NCBI RefSeq assembly: GCF_000003605.2
Contig: NW_003130196.1
Coordinates: 1-18,866 of the forward strand
Source: Saccoglossus kowalevskii
Lineage: Eukaryota; Hemichordata; Enteropneusta; Harrimaniidae
Length of the DNA stretch: 18,866 nt
Reading direction: 5' to 3'
Every line of letters begins with the position of its first letter. Position 1 is the first letter of the stretch. The notes below the pieces were generated by a model, which saw nothing but the letters and a program-made list of their open reading frames with translations, searched no databases and had not been told where the DNA came from. Made by a program: the position numbers and the translations under genes. Shown here one piece after another: positions 1-8,109 of this stretch.

Positions 1-341
1 AAACAAAACAAGCCAAACCAACTATATTAAGAGGGTTCGCTTCACATGTATTTATTAGTCATGCGTACGAGTTTTGAAAGTCCAGGGCAAGCGACATCTA
101 ATATTTAAGCATGAAGCAATATGCAAACGAAACTAGGGTCAGAGTACAAATTTCCGACACAATGGCTGTATAGTAGTCACTAGAAAAGGTGTTGACGGTG
201 TTTGTGGCATTTTACCATCATTAGTCCGTTTCAGTTTTATATACGCCACATTTAGAAATTTTCCACACGATATATAGAACAAAACAAGAAGAAACCTTGT
301 CGACGCGATGTGATGTAGTGACTTAAATATGTGATACAGAT
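1..341 (+). other. 5' flank of 5S gene 1 (partial spacer, haplotype I)
   Basis: This is the distal end of a spacer whose beginning lies outside the window. It carries flank haplotype I: an AAGCCAAACC block near position 10, CGCTTCACATG near 39, TTATTAGTCATG near 52 and AATGGCTG near 161. The same haplotype precedes genes 8 and 12. It contains no gene. An extra A (TTTTGAAAGTCC near 74) relative to the same place before gene 8 may be real or an end-of-contig error. Confidence 0.85.
323..330 (+). promoter_or_regulatory. AT-rich upstream element of 5S gene 1 (TATA-like)
   Basis: TTAAATAT lies at -19 to -12 relative to the first base of the 5S gene and is invariant before all twelve genes. Many invertebrate 5S genes need a TATA-like element near -25 to -30 in addition to the internal promoter. 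This one sits closer than that, so the assignment rests on invariance and composition only. The region just after it (-11 to -1) varies slightly: GTGATACAGAT in most units, GTGACACAGAT before genes 9 and 10, GTGATGCAGAT before gene 11. Confidence 0.35.
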
Positions 342-460
342 GCCTACGGCCATACCACGTAGAATGCACCGGTTCTCGTCCGATCACCGAAGTTAAGCTG
401 CGTCGGGCGTGGTTAGTACTTGCATGGGAGACCGGCTGGGAATACCACGTGCCGTAGGCT
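342..460 (+). rRNA. 5S rRNA: 5S ribosomal RNA, copy 1 (C111 variant)
   Basis: This encodes 5S rRNA, the small RNA of the large ribosomal subunit central protuberance, transcribed by RNA polymerase III with TFIIIA. The sequence is 119 nt and has the full eukaryotic 5S architecture. Helix I is formed by GCCTACGGC (residues 1-9) with GCCGTAGGC (110-118), perfectly complementary. Helix II pairs ACGTAG (16-21) with CTGCGT (57-62). Helix V pairs CGTGGT (67-72) with ACCACG (103-108). The invertebrate core CTCGTCCGATCACCGAAG is present. The internal promoter and a T5 terminator follow at the expected spacing. This copy and copy 12 have C at residue 111, whereas the other ten have T, giving a G-U wobble with G8. 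The exact 3' end may include one or two terminator U residues. Confidence 0.98.
391..438 (+). promoter_or_regulatory. 5S internal control region (A box, IE, C box), gene 1
   Basis: This is the type 1 Pol III internal promoter bound by TFIIIA. By homology to the Xenopus 5S numbering, the A box is residues 50-64 (391-405, AGTTAAGCTGCGTCG), the intermediate element is 67-72 (408-413) and the C box is 80-97 (421-438, TGCATGGGAGACCGGCTG). These bases are identical in all twelve genes, including the mutant copies 6, 7 and 12, so all of them should still recruit TFIIIA/TFIIIC. The positions are inferred by family alignment, not tested. Confidence 0.85.
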
Positions 461-464
461 TTTT
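460..464 (+). terminator. Pol III T-tract terminator of 5S gene 1
   Basis: Five consecutive T residues directly follow the closing strand of helix I, the canonical RNA polymerase III stop signal. The same GGCTTTTTC context ends every copy, at 1793, 3372, 4952, 6530, 8109, 9687, 11270, 12850, 14428, 16006 and 17592. Further short T runs in the next 100 bp could act as back-up terminators. Confidence 0.9.
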
Positions 465-470
465 CATTAT

Positions 471-479
471 CTCTCTCTC
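471..479 (+). repeat. Short (CT)n run, variable between units
   Basis: A CTCTCTCTC run about 10 bp past the gene varies by one dinucleotide between units. It is short, (CT)4C, in units 1, 4, 6, 7, 9, 10, 11 and 12, and long, (CT)5C, in units 2, 3, 5 and 8. The change shifts the reading frame of the spurious + strand ORFs, which is why they appear in two lengths. It is consistent with replication slippage or exchange between units. Confidence 0.8.
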
Positions 480-611
480 AATTTTATCTTTTTCTCTCAT
501 TTTCACATCCCATTTTCATATTTTCTCTTCATAAAATATTTTACTTGCCCTCAAACTATTATTTTCACACTTTTTTTGCCAACAAATTTGTTTTGCCTTT
601 CGAACCAATGA

Positions 612-625
612 CCACAAGAGGGCGC
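612..625 (+). promoter_or_regulatory. CTCF-like motif in spacer 1
   Basis: CCACAAGAGGGCGC matches the bilaterian CTCF core (CCASYAGRGGGCGC form) at all but one position, the A at motif position 5. It lies about 151 bp past the gene end. Identical copies occur in every unit: 1947, 3526, 5104, 6684, 8261, 9839, 11424, 13002, 14580, 16158 and 17744 (start positions). The match is seen in the sequence; binding is inference. CTCF is conserved in many bilaterians, but I cannot confirm this organism has it. Confidence 0.35.
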
Positions 626-1674
626 ACCAGCAAGCCGACGAACAACTTGATTCGTCATCAGTGTCAATTTACCGTTAAATGCAGCCATTTTCAACACTTG
701 TTTGTCACGGAAAATAAACCCAGTTTCTAAATATATCTTATTCTAGATTAAGGTAACTATATGTACGTCTAGCCGAGTTAACTACTATAAACTACGATAA
801 ATATATGTTCATGAAGACTAGTTAACTATTATGAACAATGATAATTTTATTTCCGTCAGACCTCGTTAACTACTATAACTTATGATAAATATATATTCAT
901 GAGGACTAGTTAACTATAATGAACTATGCTAATTATATTTACGTCAGGCCTAGTAAACTACTATCAACTATTTTAATTGTATATTCGTGAAGACCAGTTA
1001 ACTACGACGAACTATGCTAATTATATTTTTGTCAGACCTAGTTAACTACTTTAAACTATGGTAGTTATATGTACGCCAAGATCAGTTACCTAATATAAAC
1101 TATAATAATGTTATCTCCGTCAAGCCTAGTTAAGATCTATGGTAATTATATCTACAAATATATCTGCCCCTCTCACACACAGATAAACTATCTAAATTAA
1201 GGAGATTCGCTACTCGTAAATATTAGCCGTGAATGAAGAATTGAAATAGAAGTTATATTAATAGACCTAGTATTCTCGTTACGTTAATGCATCGAACTAC
1301 GGCACCCACTAAAATGTACCGCCCCACACAAATACAACAAAACAAAACAAACCAACTAAATTAAGAGGGTTCGCTACACATGTATTTATTTGTCATGCGT
1401 ACGAGTTTTTAAGTCCAGGGCACACGACATCTAATATTTAAGCATGAAGCAATATGCAAACGAAACTAGGGTCAGAGTACACATTTCCGACACAATGACT
1501 GTATAGTAGTCACTAGAAAAGGTGTTGACGGTGTTTGTAGCATTTTACCATCATTAGTCCGTTTCAGTTTTATATACGCCACATTTAGGAATTTTCCACA
1601 CGATATATAGAACAAAACAAGAAGAAACCTTGTCGATGCGATGTGATGTAGTGACTTAAATATGTGATACAGAT

Positions 1675-1793
1675 GCCTACGGCCATACCACGTAGAATGC
1701 ACCGGTTCTCGTCCGATCACCGAAGTTAAGCTGCGTCGGGCGTGGTTAGTACTTGCATGGGAGACCGGCTGGGAATACCACGTGTCGTAGGCT
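1675..1793 (+). rRNA. 5S rRNA: 5S ribosomal RNA, copy 2
   Basis: This is a full-length 119-nt 5S gene and represents the majority sequence of the array, with T at residue 111 making a G8-U111 wobble in helix I. A box 1724-1738 and C box 1754-1771 are intact and a T5 terminator begins at 1793. It is preceded by a haplotype II flank. Confidence 0.98.
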
Positions 1794-3253
1794 TTTTCAT
1801 TTTCTCTCTCTCTCAATTTTATCTTTTTCTCTCATTTTTATATCCCATTCTCATATTTTCTCTTCATAAAATATTTTACTTGCCCTCAAACTATTATTTT
1901 CACACTTTTTTCGCCAACAAATTTGTTTTGCCTTTCGAACCAATGACCACAAGAGGGCGCACCACCAAGCCGACGAACAACTTGATTCGTCATCAGTGTC
2001 AATTTACCGTTAAATGCAGCCATTTTCAACACTTGTTTGTCACGGAAAATAAACCCAGTTTCTAAATATATCTTATTCTAGATTATGGCGCTGTATTTTT
2101 TCCAATTTCTCACTGATATTTATTGGATTGCAAACACGGTGATATTAGAAGAAACCAACTTAAATAGTCTTTGATATCTGTTTATACGTTTCAAAAATAA
2201 TTCCAAGGTATTGTGTTTTTTGTTTTCATAAAAATGATTACATCTGTGTAACATTTTTCGTTCTAGGAAACTACTACAAACTATGATTAGAGTTATATCT
2301 ACGTCTAGCCTAGTTAACTGTTATGAACTAAGATAACTGTATGTACGTCTAGCCTAGTTAACTACTATAAACTACGATAAATATATGTTCATGAAGACTA
2401 GTTAACTATAATGAACAATGACAATTTTATTTCCGTCAGACCTCGTTAACTACTATAACTTATGATAAATATATATTCATGAGGACGTGTTAACTATAAT
2501 GAACTTTGCTAATTATATTTACGTCAGGCCTAGTAAACTACTATCAACTATTTTAATTTTATATTCGTGAAGACCGGTTAACTACGACGAACTAAGCTAA
2601 TTATATTTTTGTCAGACCTAGTTACTACTTTAAACTATGGTAGTTATATGTACGCCAAGATCAGTTACCTAATATAAACTATAATAATGTTATCTCCGTC
2701 AAGCCTAGTTAAGATCTATGGTAATTATATCTACAAATATATCTGCCCCTCTCACACACAGATAAACTATCTAAATTAAGGAGATTCGCTACTCGTAAAT
2801 ATTAGCCGTGAATGAAGAATTGAAATAGGAGTTATATTAATAGACCTAGTATTCTCGTTACGTTAATGCATCGAACTACGGCACCCACAAAAATGTACCG
2901 CCCCACACAAATACAACAAAACAAAACAAACCAACTAAATTAAGGAGGTTCGCTACACATGTATTTATTTGTCATGCGTATGAGTTTTTAAGTCCAGGGC
3001 ACACGACATCTAATATTTAAGCATGAAGCAATATGCAAATGAAACTAGGGTCAGAGTACAAATTTCCGACACAATGACTGTATAGTAGTCACTAGAAAAG
3101 GTGTTGACGGTGTTTGTGGCATTTTACCATCATTAGTCCGTTTCAGTTTTATATACGCCACATTTAGAAATTCTCCACACGATATATTGAACAAAACAAG
3201 AAGAAACCTTGTCGACGCGATGTGATGTAGTGACTTAAATATGTGATACAGAT
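1794..3253 (+). other. Spacer 2
   Basis: This standard-length spacer has no gene. It has a long (CT)5C run, a CTCF-like motif at 1947-1960, unique AT-rich sequence at about 2086-2260, sub-repeats at 2262-2734 and a haplotype III flank before gene 3. It shares private variants with spacer 5 only: GTTACTACT (one A lost, near 2620), TTTTAATTTTATATTC near 2552 and ACTAAGCTAATT near 2591. These point to a common origin of units 2 and 5. Confidence 0.85.
2262..2734 (+). repeat. Degenerate sub-repeat block in spacer 2 (about 11 units)
   Basis: Eleven diverged tandem sub-repeats can be read by eye. Their approximate consensus is a CTAGTTAACTA core, then TATAAACTATG, then TAATTATAT, then TACGTCAG. 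In the middle, units of about 47 and 41 bp alternate and make three 88-bp dimers. The long units end in ATATATTCATGAG-like sequence, the short ones in ATTATATTTACGT-like sequence. The equivalent blocks are 3842-4314, 5420-5892, 7000-7471, 8577-9049, 10155-10627, 11740-12212, 13318-13790, 14896-15368, 16474-16946 and 18060-18532, with a shortened one at 751-1155. Function is unknown. Confidence 0.8.
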
Positions 3254-3372
3254 GCCTACGGCCATACCACGTAGAATGCACCGGTTCTCGTCCGATCACC
3301 GAAGTTAAGCTGCGTCGGGCGTGGTTAGTACTTGCATGGGAGACCGGCTGGGAATACCACGTGTCGTAGGCT
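3254..3372 (+). rRNA. 5S rRNA: 5S ribosomal RNA, copy 3
   Basis: This is a 119-nt 5S gene identical to copy 2, with intact helix I (G8-U111 wobble), internal promoter (A box 3303-3317, C box 3333-3350) and a T5 terminator from 3372. It is preceded by a haplotype III flank, which carries AAGGAGGTTCGC and GCGTATGAG. Confidence 0.98.
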
Positions 3373-4833
3373 TTTTCATTTTCTCTCTCTCTCAATTTTA
3401 TCTTTTTCTCTCATTTTTATATCCCATTCTCATATTTTCTTTTCATAAAATATTTTACTTGCCCTCAAACTATTATTTTCACACTTTTTTCGCCAACAAA
3501 TTTGTTTTGCCTTTCGAACCAATGACCACAAGAGGGCGCACCACCAAGCCGACGAACAACTTGATTCGTCATCAGTGTCAATTTACCGTTAATCGCATCC
3601 ATTTTCAACACTTGTTTGTCACGGAAAATAAACCCAGTTTCTAAATATATCTTATTCTAGATTATGGCGCTGTATTTTTTCCAATTTCTCACTGATATTT
3701 ATTGGATTGCAAACACGGTGATATTAGAAGAAACCAACTTAAATAGTCTTTGATATCTGTTTATACGTTTCAAAAATAATTCCAAGGTATTGTGTTTTTT
3801 GTTTTCATAAAAAAGATTACATCTGTGTAACATTTTTCCTTCTAGGAAACTACTACAAACTATGATTAGAGTTATATCTACGTCTAGCCTAGTTAACTGT
3901 TATGAACTAAGATAACTGTATGTACGTCTAGCCTAGTTAACTACTATAAACTACGATAAATATATGTTCATGAAGACTAGTTAACTATAATGAACAATGA
4001 CAATTTTATTTCCGTCAGACCTCGTTAACTACTATAACTTATGATAAATATATATTCATGAGGACGTGTTAACTATAATGAACTTTGCTAATTATATTTA
4101 CGTCAGGCCTAGTAAACTACTATCAACTATTTTAATTATATATTCGTGAAGACCGGTTAACTACGACGAACTATGCTAATTATATTTTTGTCAGACCTAG
4201 TTAACTACTTTAAACTATGGTAGTTATATGTACGCCAAGATCAGTTACCTAATATAAACTATAATAATGTTATCTCCGTCAAGCCTAGTTAAGATCTATG
4301 GTAATTATATCTACAAATATATCTGCCCCTCTCACACACAGATAAACTATCTAAATTAAGGAGATTCGCTACTCGTAAATATTAGCCGTGAATGAAGAAT
4401 TGAAATAGGAGTTATATTAATAGACCTAGTATTCTCGTTACGTTAATGCATCGAACTACGGCACCCACAAAAATGTACCGCCCCACACAAATACAACAAA
4501 ACAAAACAAACCAACTAAATTAAGGAGGTTCGCTACACATGTATTTATTTGTCATGCGTATGAGTTTTTAAGTCCAGGGCACACGACATCTAATATTTAA
4601 GCATGAAGCAATATGCAAATGAAACTAGGGTCAGAGTACAAATTTCCGACACAATGACTGTATAGTAGTCACTAGAAAAGGTGTTGACGGTGTTTGTGGC
4701 ATTTTACCATCATTAGTCCGTTTCAGTTTTATATACGCCACATTTAGAAATTCTCCACACGATATATAGAACAAAACAAGAAGAAACCTTGTCGACGCGA
4801 TGTGATGTAGTGACTTAAATATGTGATACAGAT
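3373..4833 (+). other. Spacer 3
   Basis: No gene is present. The spacer has a long (CT)5C run, a CTCF-like motif at 3526-3539, sub-repeats at 3842-4314 and a haplotype III flank before gene 4. It carries AATCGCATCC near 3592 instead of AAATGCAGCC, and CATAAAAAAGATTAC near 3807, the latter shared only with spacer 6. Confidence 0.85.
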
Positions 4834-4952
4834 GCCTACGGCCATACCACGTAGAATGCACCGGTTCTCGTCCGATCACCGAAGTTAAGCTGCGTCGGGC
4901 GTGGTTAGTACTTGCATGGGAGACCGGCTGGGAATACCACGTGTCGTAGGCT
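4834..4952 (+). rRNA. 5S rRNA: 5S ribosomal RNA, copy 4
   Basis: This is a 119-nt 5S gene of the majority type with no substitutions relative to copy 2. A box 4883-4897, C box 4913-4930 and a T5 terminator from 4952 are all present. It is preceded by a haplotype III flank. Confidence 0.98.
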
Positions 4953-6411
4953 TTTTCATTTTCTCTCTCTCAATTTTATCTTTTTCTCTCATTTTTACAT
5001 CCCATTCTCATATTTTCTCTTCATAAAATATTTTACTTGCCCTCAAACTATTATTTTCACACTTTTTTCGCCAACAAATTTGTTTTGCCTTTCGAACCAA
5101 TGACCACAAGAGGGCGCACCACCAAGCCGACGAACAACTTGATTCGTCATCAGTGTCAATTTACCGTTAAATGCAGCCATTTTCAACACTTGTTTGTCAC
5201 GGAAAATAAACCCAATTTCTAAATATATCTTATTCTAGATTATGGCGCTGTATTTTTTCCAATTTCTCACTGATATTTATTGGATTGCAAACACGGTGAT
5301 ATTAGAAGAAACCAACTTAAATAGTCTTTGATATCTGTTTATACGTTTCAAAAATAATTCCAAGGTATTGTGTTTTTTGTTTTCATCAAAATGATTACAT
5401 CTGTGTAACATTTTTCGTTCTAGGAAACTACTACAAACTATGATTAGAGTTATATCTACGTCTAGCCTAGTTAACTGTTATGAACTAAGATAACTGTATG
5501 TACGTCTAGCCTAGTTAACTACTATAAACTACGATAAATATATGTTCATGAAGACTAGTTAACTATAATGAACAATGACAATTTTATTTCCGTCAGACCT
5601 CGTTAACTACTATAACTTATGATAAATATATATTCATGAGGACGTGTTAACTATAATGAACTTTGCTAATTATATTTACGTCAGGCCTAGTAAACTACTA
5701 TCAACTATTTTAATTATATATTCGTGAAGACCGGTTAACTACGACGAACTATGCTAATTATATTTTTGTCAGACCTAGTTAACTACTTTAAACTATGGTA
5801 GTTATATGTACGCCAAGATCAGTTACCTAATATAAACTATAATAATGTTATCTCCGTCAAGCCTAGTTAAGATCTATGGTAATTATATCTACAAATATAT
5901 CTGCCCCTCTCACACACAGATAAACTATCTAAATTAAGGAGATTCGCTACTCGTAAATATTAGCCGTGAATGAAGAATTGAAATAGAAGTTATATTAATA
6001 GACCTAGTATTCTCGTTACGTTAATGCATCGAACTACGGCACCCACTGAAATGTACCGCCCCACACAAATACAACAAAACAAAACAAACCAACTAAATTA
6101 AGAGGGTTCGCTACACATGTATTTATTTGTCATGCGTACGAGTTTTTAAGTCCAGGGCACACGACATCTAATATTTAAGCATGAAGCAATATACAAATGA
6201 AACTAGGGTCAGAGTACAAATTTCCGACACAATGACTGTATAGTAGTCACTAGAAAAGGTGTTGACGGTGTTTGTAGCATTTTACCATCATTAGTCCGTT
6301 TCAGTTTTATATACGCCACATTTAGGAATTTTCCACACGATATATAGAACAAAACAAGAAGAAACCTTGTCGACGCGATGTGATGTAGTGACTTAAATAT
6401 GTGATACAGAT
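4953..6411 (+). other. Spacer 4
   Basis: No gene is present. The spacer has a short (CT)4C run, a CTCF-like motif at 5104-5117, sub-repeats at 5420-5892 and a haplotype II flank before gene 5. TTTTTACATCCC near 4993 is shared with spacer 9, and CATCAAAATGATT near 5384 with spacers 5 and 7. Confidence 0.85.
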
Positions 6412-6530
6412 GCCTACGGCCATACCACGTAGAATGCACCGGTTCTCGTCCGATCACCGAAGTTAAGCTGCGTCGGGCGTGGTTAGTACTTGCATGGGAG
6501 ACCGGCTGGGAATACCACGTGTCGTAGGCT
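6412..6530 (+). rRNA. 5S rRNA: 5S ribosomal RNA, copy 5
   Basis: This is a 119-nt majority-type 5S gene with intact internal promoter (A box 6461-6475, C box 6491-6508) and a T5 terminator from 6530. It is preceded by a haplotype II flank that has CCCACTGAAATG near 6042, where the other II flanks have CCCACTAAAATG. Confidence 0.98.
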
Positions 6531-7990
6531 TTTTCATTTTCTCTCTCTCTCAATTTTATCTTTTTCTCTCATTTTTATATCCCATTCTCATATTTTCTCT
6601 TCATAAAATATTTTACTTGCCCTCAAACTATTATTTTCACACTTTTTTCGCCAACAAATTTGTTTTGCCTTTCGAACCAATGACCACAAGAGGGCGCACC
6701 ACCAAGCCGACGAACAACTTGATTCGTCATCAGTGTCAATTTACCGTTAAATGCAGCCATTTTCAACACTTGTTTGTCACGGAAAATAAACCCAGTTTCT
6801 AAATATATCTTATTCTAGATTATGGCGCTGTATTTTTTCCAATTTCTCACTGATATTTATTGGATTGCAAACACGGTGATATTAGAAGAAACCAACTTAA
6901 ATAGTCTTTGATATCTGTTTATACGTTTCAAAAATAATTCCAAGGTATTGTGTTTTTTGTTTTCATCAAAATGATTACATCTGTGTAACATTTTTCGTTC
7001 TAGGAAACTACTACAAACTATGATTAGAGTTATATCTACGTCTAGCCTAGTTAACTGTTATGAACTAAGATAACTGTATGTACGTCTAGCCTAGTTAACT
7101 ACTATAAACTACGATAAATATATGTTCATGAAGACTAGTTAACTATAATGAACAATGACAATTTTATTTCCGTCAGACCTCGTTAACTACTATAACTTAT
7201 GATAAATATATATTCATGAGGACGTGTTAACTATAATGAACTTTGCTAATTATATTTACGTCAGGCCTAGTAAACTACTATCAACTATTTTAATTTTATA
7301 TTCGTGAAGACCGGTTAACTACGACGAACTAAGCTAATTATATTTTTGTCAGACCTAGTTACTACTTTAAACTATGGTAGTTATATGTACGCCAAGATCA
7401 GTTACCTAATATAAACTATAATAATGTTATCTCCGTCAAGCCTAGTTAAGATCTATGGTAATTATATCTACAAATATATCTGCCCCTCTCACACACAGAT
7501 AAACTATCTAAATTAAGGAGATTCGCTACTCGTAAATATTAGCCGTGAATGAAGAATTGAAATAGGAGTTATATTAATAGACCTAGTATTCTCGTTACGT
7601 TAATGCATCGAACTACGGCACCCACAAAAATGTACCGCCCCACACAAATACAACAAAACAAAACAAACCAACTAAATTAAGGAGGTTCGCTACACATGTA
7701 TTTATTTGTCATGCGTATGAGTTTTTAAGTCCAGGGCACACGACATCTAATATTTAAGCATGAAGCAATATGCAAATGAAACTAGGGTCAGAGTACAAAT
7801 TTCCGACACAATGACTGTATAGTAGTCACTAGAAAAGGTGTTGACGGTGTTTGTGGCATTTTACCATCATTAGTCCGTTTCAGTTTTATATACGCCACAT
7901 TTAGGAATTTTCCACACGATATATAGAACAAAAAAAGAAGAAACCTTGTCGACGCGATGTGATGTAGTGACTTAAATATGTGATACAGAT
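6531..7990 (+). other. Spacer 5
   Basis: No gene is present. The spacer has a long (CT)5C run, a CTCF-like motif at 6684-6697, sub-repeats at 7000-7471 and a flank that begins as haplotype III before gene 6. It shares with spacer 2 the lost A (GTTACTACT near 7359), TTTTAATTTTATATTC and ACTAAGCTAATT. The last 90 bp before gene 6 (TTTAGGAATTTTCC near 7900) is haplotype II-like, so this flank is a III/II mosaic. Confidence 0.85.
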
Positions 7991-8109
7991 GCATACAGCC
8001 ATACCACGTAGAATGCACCGGTTCTCGTCCGATCACCGAAGTTAAGCTGCGTCGGGCGTGGTTAGTACTTGCATGGGAGACCGGCTGGGAATACCACGTG
8101 TCGTAGGCT
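7991..8109 (+). rRNA. 5S rRNA: 5S rRNA copy 6, helix I double mutant (possible pseudogene)
   Basis: This 119-nt 5S gene has two substitutions in the 5' strand of helix I, C3 to A and G7 to A (GCATACAGC instead of GCCTACGGC). The 3' strand keeps GTCGTAGGC, so residue 3 faces G116 and residue 7 faces C112. Two Watson-Crick pairs are lost from the nine-pair stem that closes the RNA, and G8-U111 is already a wobble. The internal promoter (A box 8040-8054, C box 8070-8087) and the T5 terminator (from 8109) are intact, so it should still be transcribed. Folding, stability and binding to partner proteins may be impaired. Copy 7 has the identical pair of changes. It may be a transcribed pseudogene or a functional variant; I favour the former. 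Confidence 0.85.

Larger units (their letters stand above)
461..1674 (+). other. Spacer 1, short variant lacking about 245 bp
   Basis: This non-transcribed spacer has no gene. It holds a pyrimidine-rich stretch (461-600), a GC-richer island (600-715) with the CTCF-like motif, truncated sub-repeats (751-1155) and a haplotype II flank leading to gene 2. Relative to the other spacers it lacks the segment matching 2086-2330 of unit 2. The junction reads CTAGATTA then AGGTAACTATATG near 750. Its sub-repeats also differ: GAGGACTAGTTAAC near 901 where nearly all others have GAGGACGTGTTAAC, and ACCAGTTAAC near 983 where the others have ACCGGTTAAC. It is therefore a divergent subtype, not merely a deleted copy. 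Confidence 0.85.

Noticed and set aside
139-387. Minus-strand ORFs of 82 or 114 codons recurring once per unit (for example 139-387, 1472-1816)
   Set aside because: They run antisense through the first half or the whole of the 5S gene and its 5' flank. Their recurrence reflects the tandem repeat, and their length changes with the neutral CT run. No protein family is recognisable.
589-640. tRNA-like A and B boxes on the - strand (CGGCTTGGTGG and GGTTCGAAAGG), suggesting a tRNA or SINE
   Set aside because: The B box lacks the final CC, the T-arm stem does not pair, the spacing between the boxes (20 nt) is too short for a tRNA and no acceptor stem can be formed. In several units (1, 8, 10-12) the A box is further changed to CGGCTTGCTGG.
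1339-1362. A-rich ACAAAACAAAACAAACC block as a retroelement poly-A remnant
   Set aside because: It differs only by a few bases between haplotypes, is not followed by a target-site duplication and no retroelement sequence precedes it.
461-1674. Linked small RNA genes in the spacer (snRNAs, spliced leader RNA), which accompany 5S in some invertebrates
   Set aside because: I looked on both strands for U1, U2 and U6 start sequences, Sm-site contexts and familiar spliced-leader sequences and saw none.
1742-2065. Plus-strand ORFs of 61, 63 or 107 codons in each unit
   Set aside because: They start inside the 5S gene or in the pyrimidine-rich spacer and are rich in F, S, L and Y as expected from T/C-rich sequence. 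The frame switches with a one-dinucleotide change in the CT run, so there is no sign of coding constraint.
2076-2266. A 185-bp segment flanked by TTCTAG direct repeats, as an inserted mobile element with target-site duplication
   Set aside because: Unit 1, which lacks this region, does not show a clean empty site: its junction lies inside the sub-repeats, not at the second TTCTAG. There are no terminal inverted repeats, poly-A tail or coding sequence.
2515-2530. TTACGTCA as a CRE/ATF-like enhancer site in each spacer
   Set aside because: It is part of the general TACGTCAG sub-repeat consensus and is altered in most other sub-repeats; an 8-base match in a repeat-derived context is weak evidence.
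2262-2734. CRISPR-like array
   Set aside because: The sub-repeats are diverged and contiguous, without constant repeats alternating with unique spacers, and the context is a eukaryotic 5S array.
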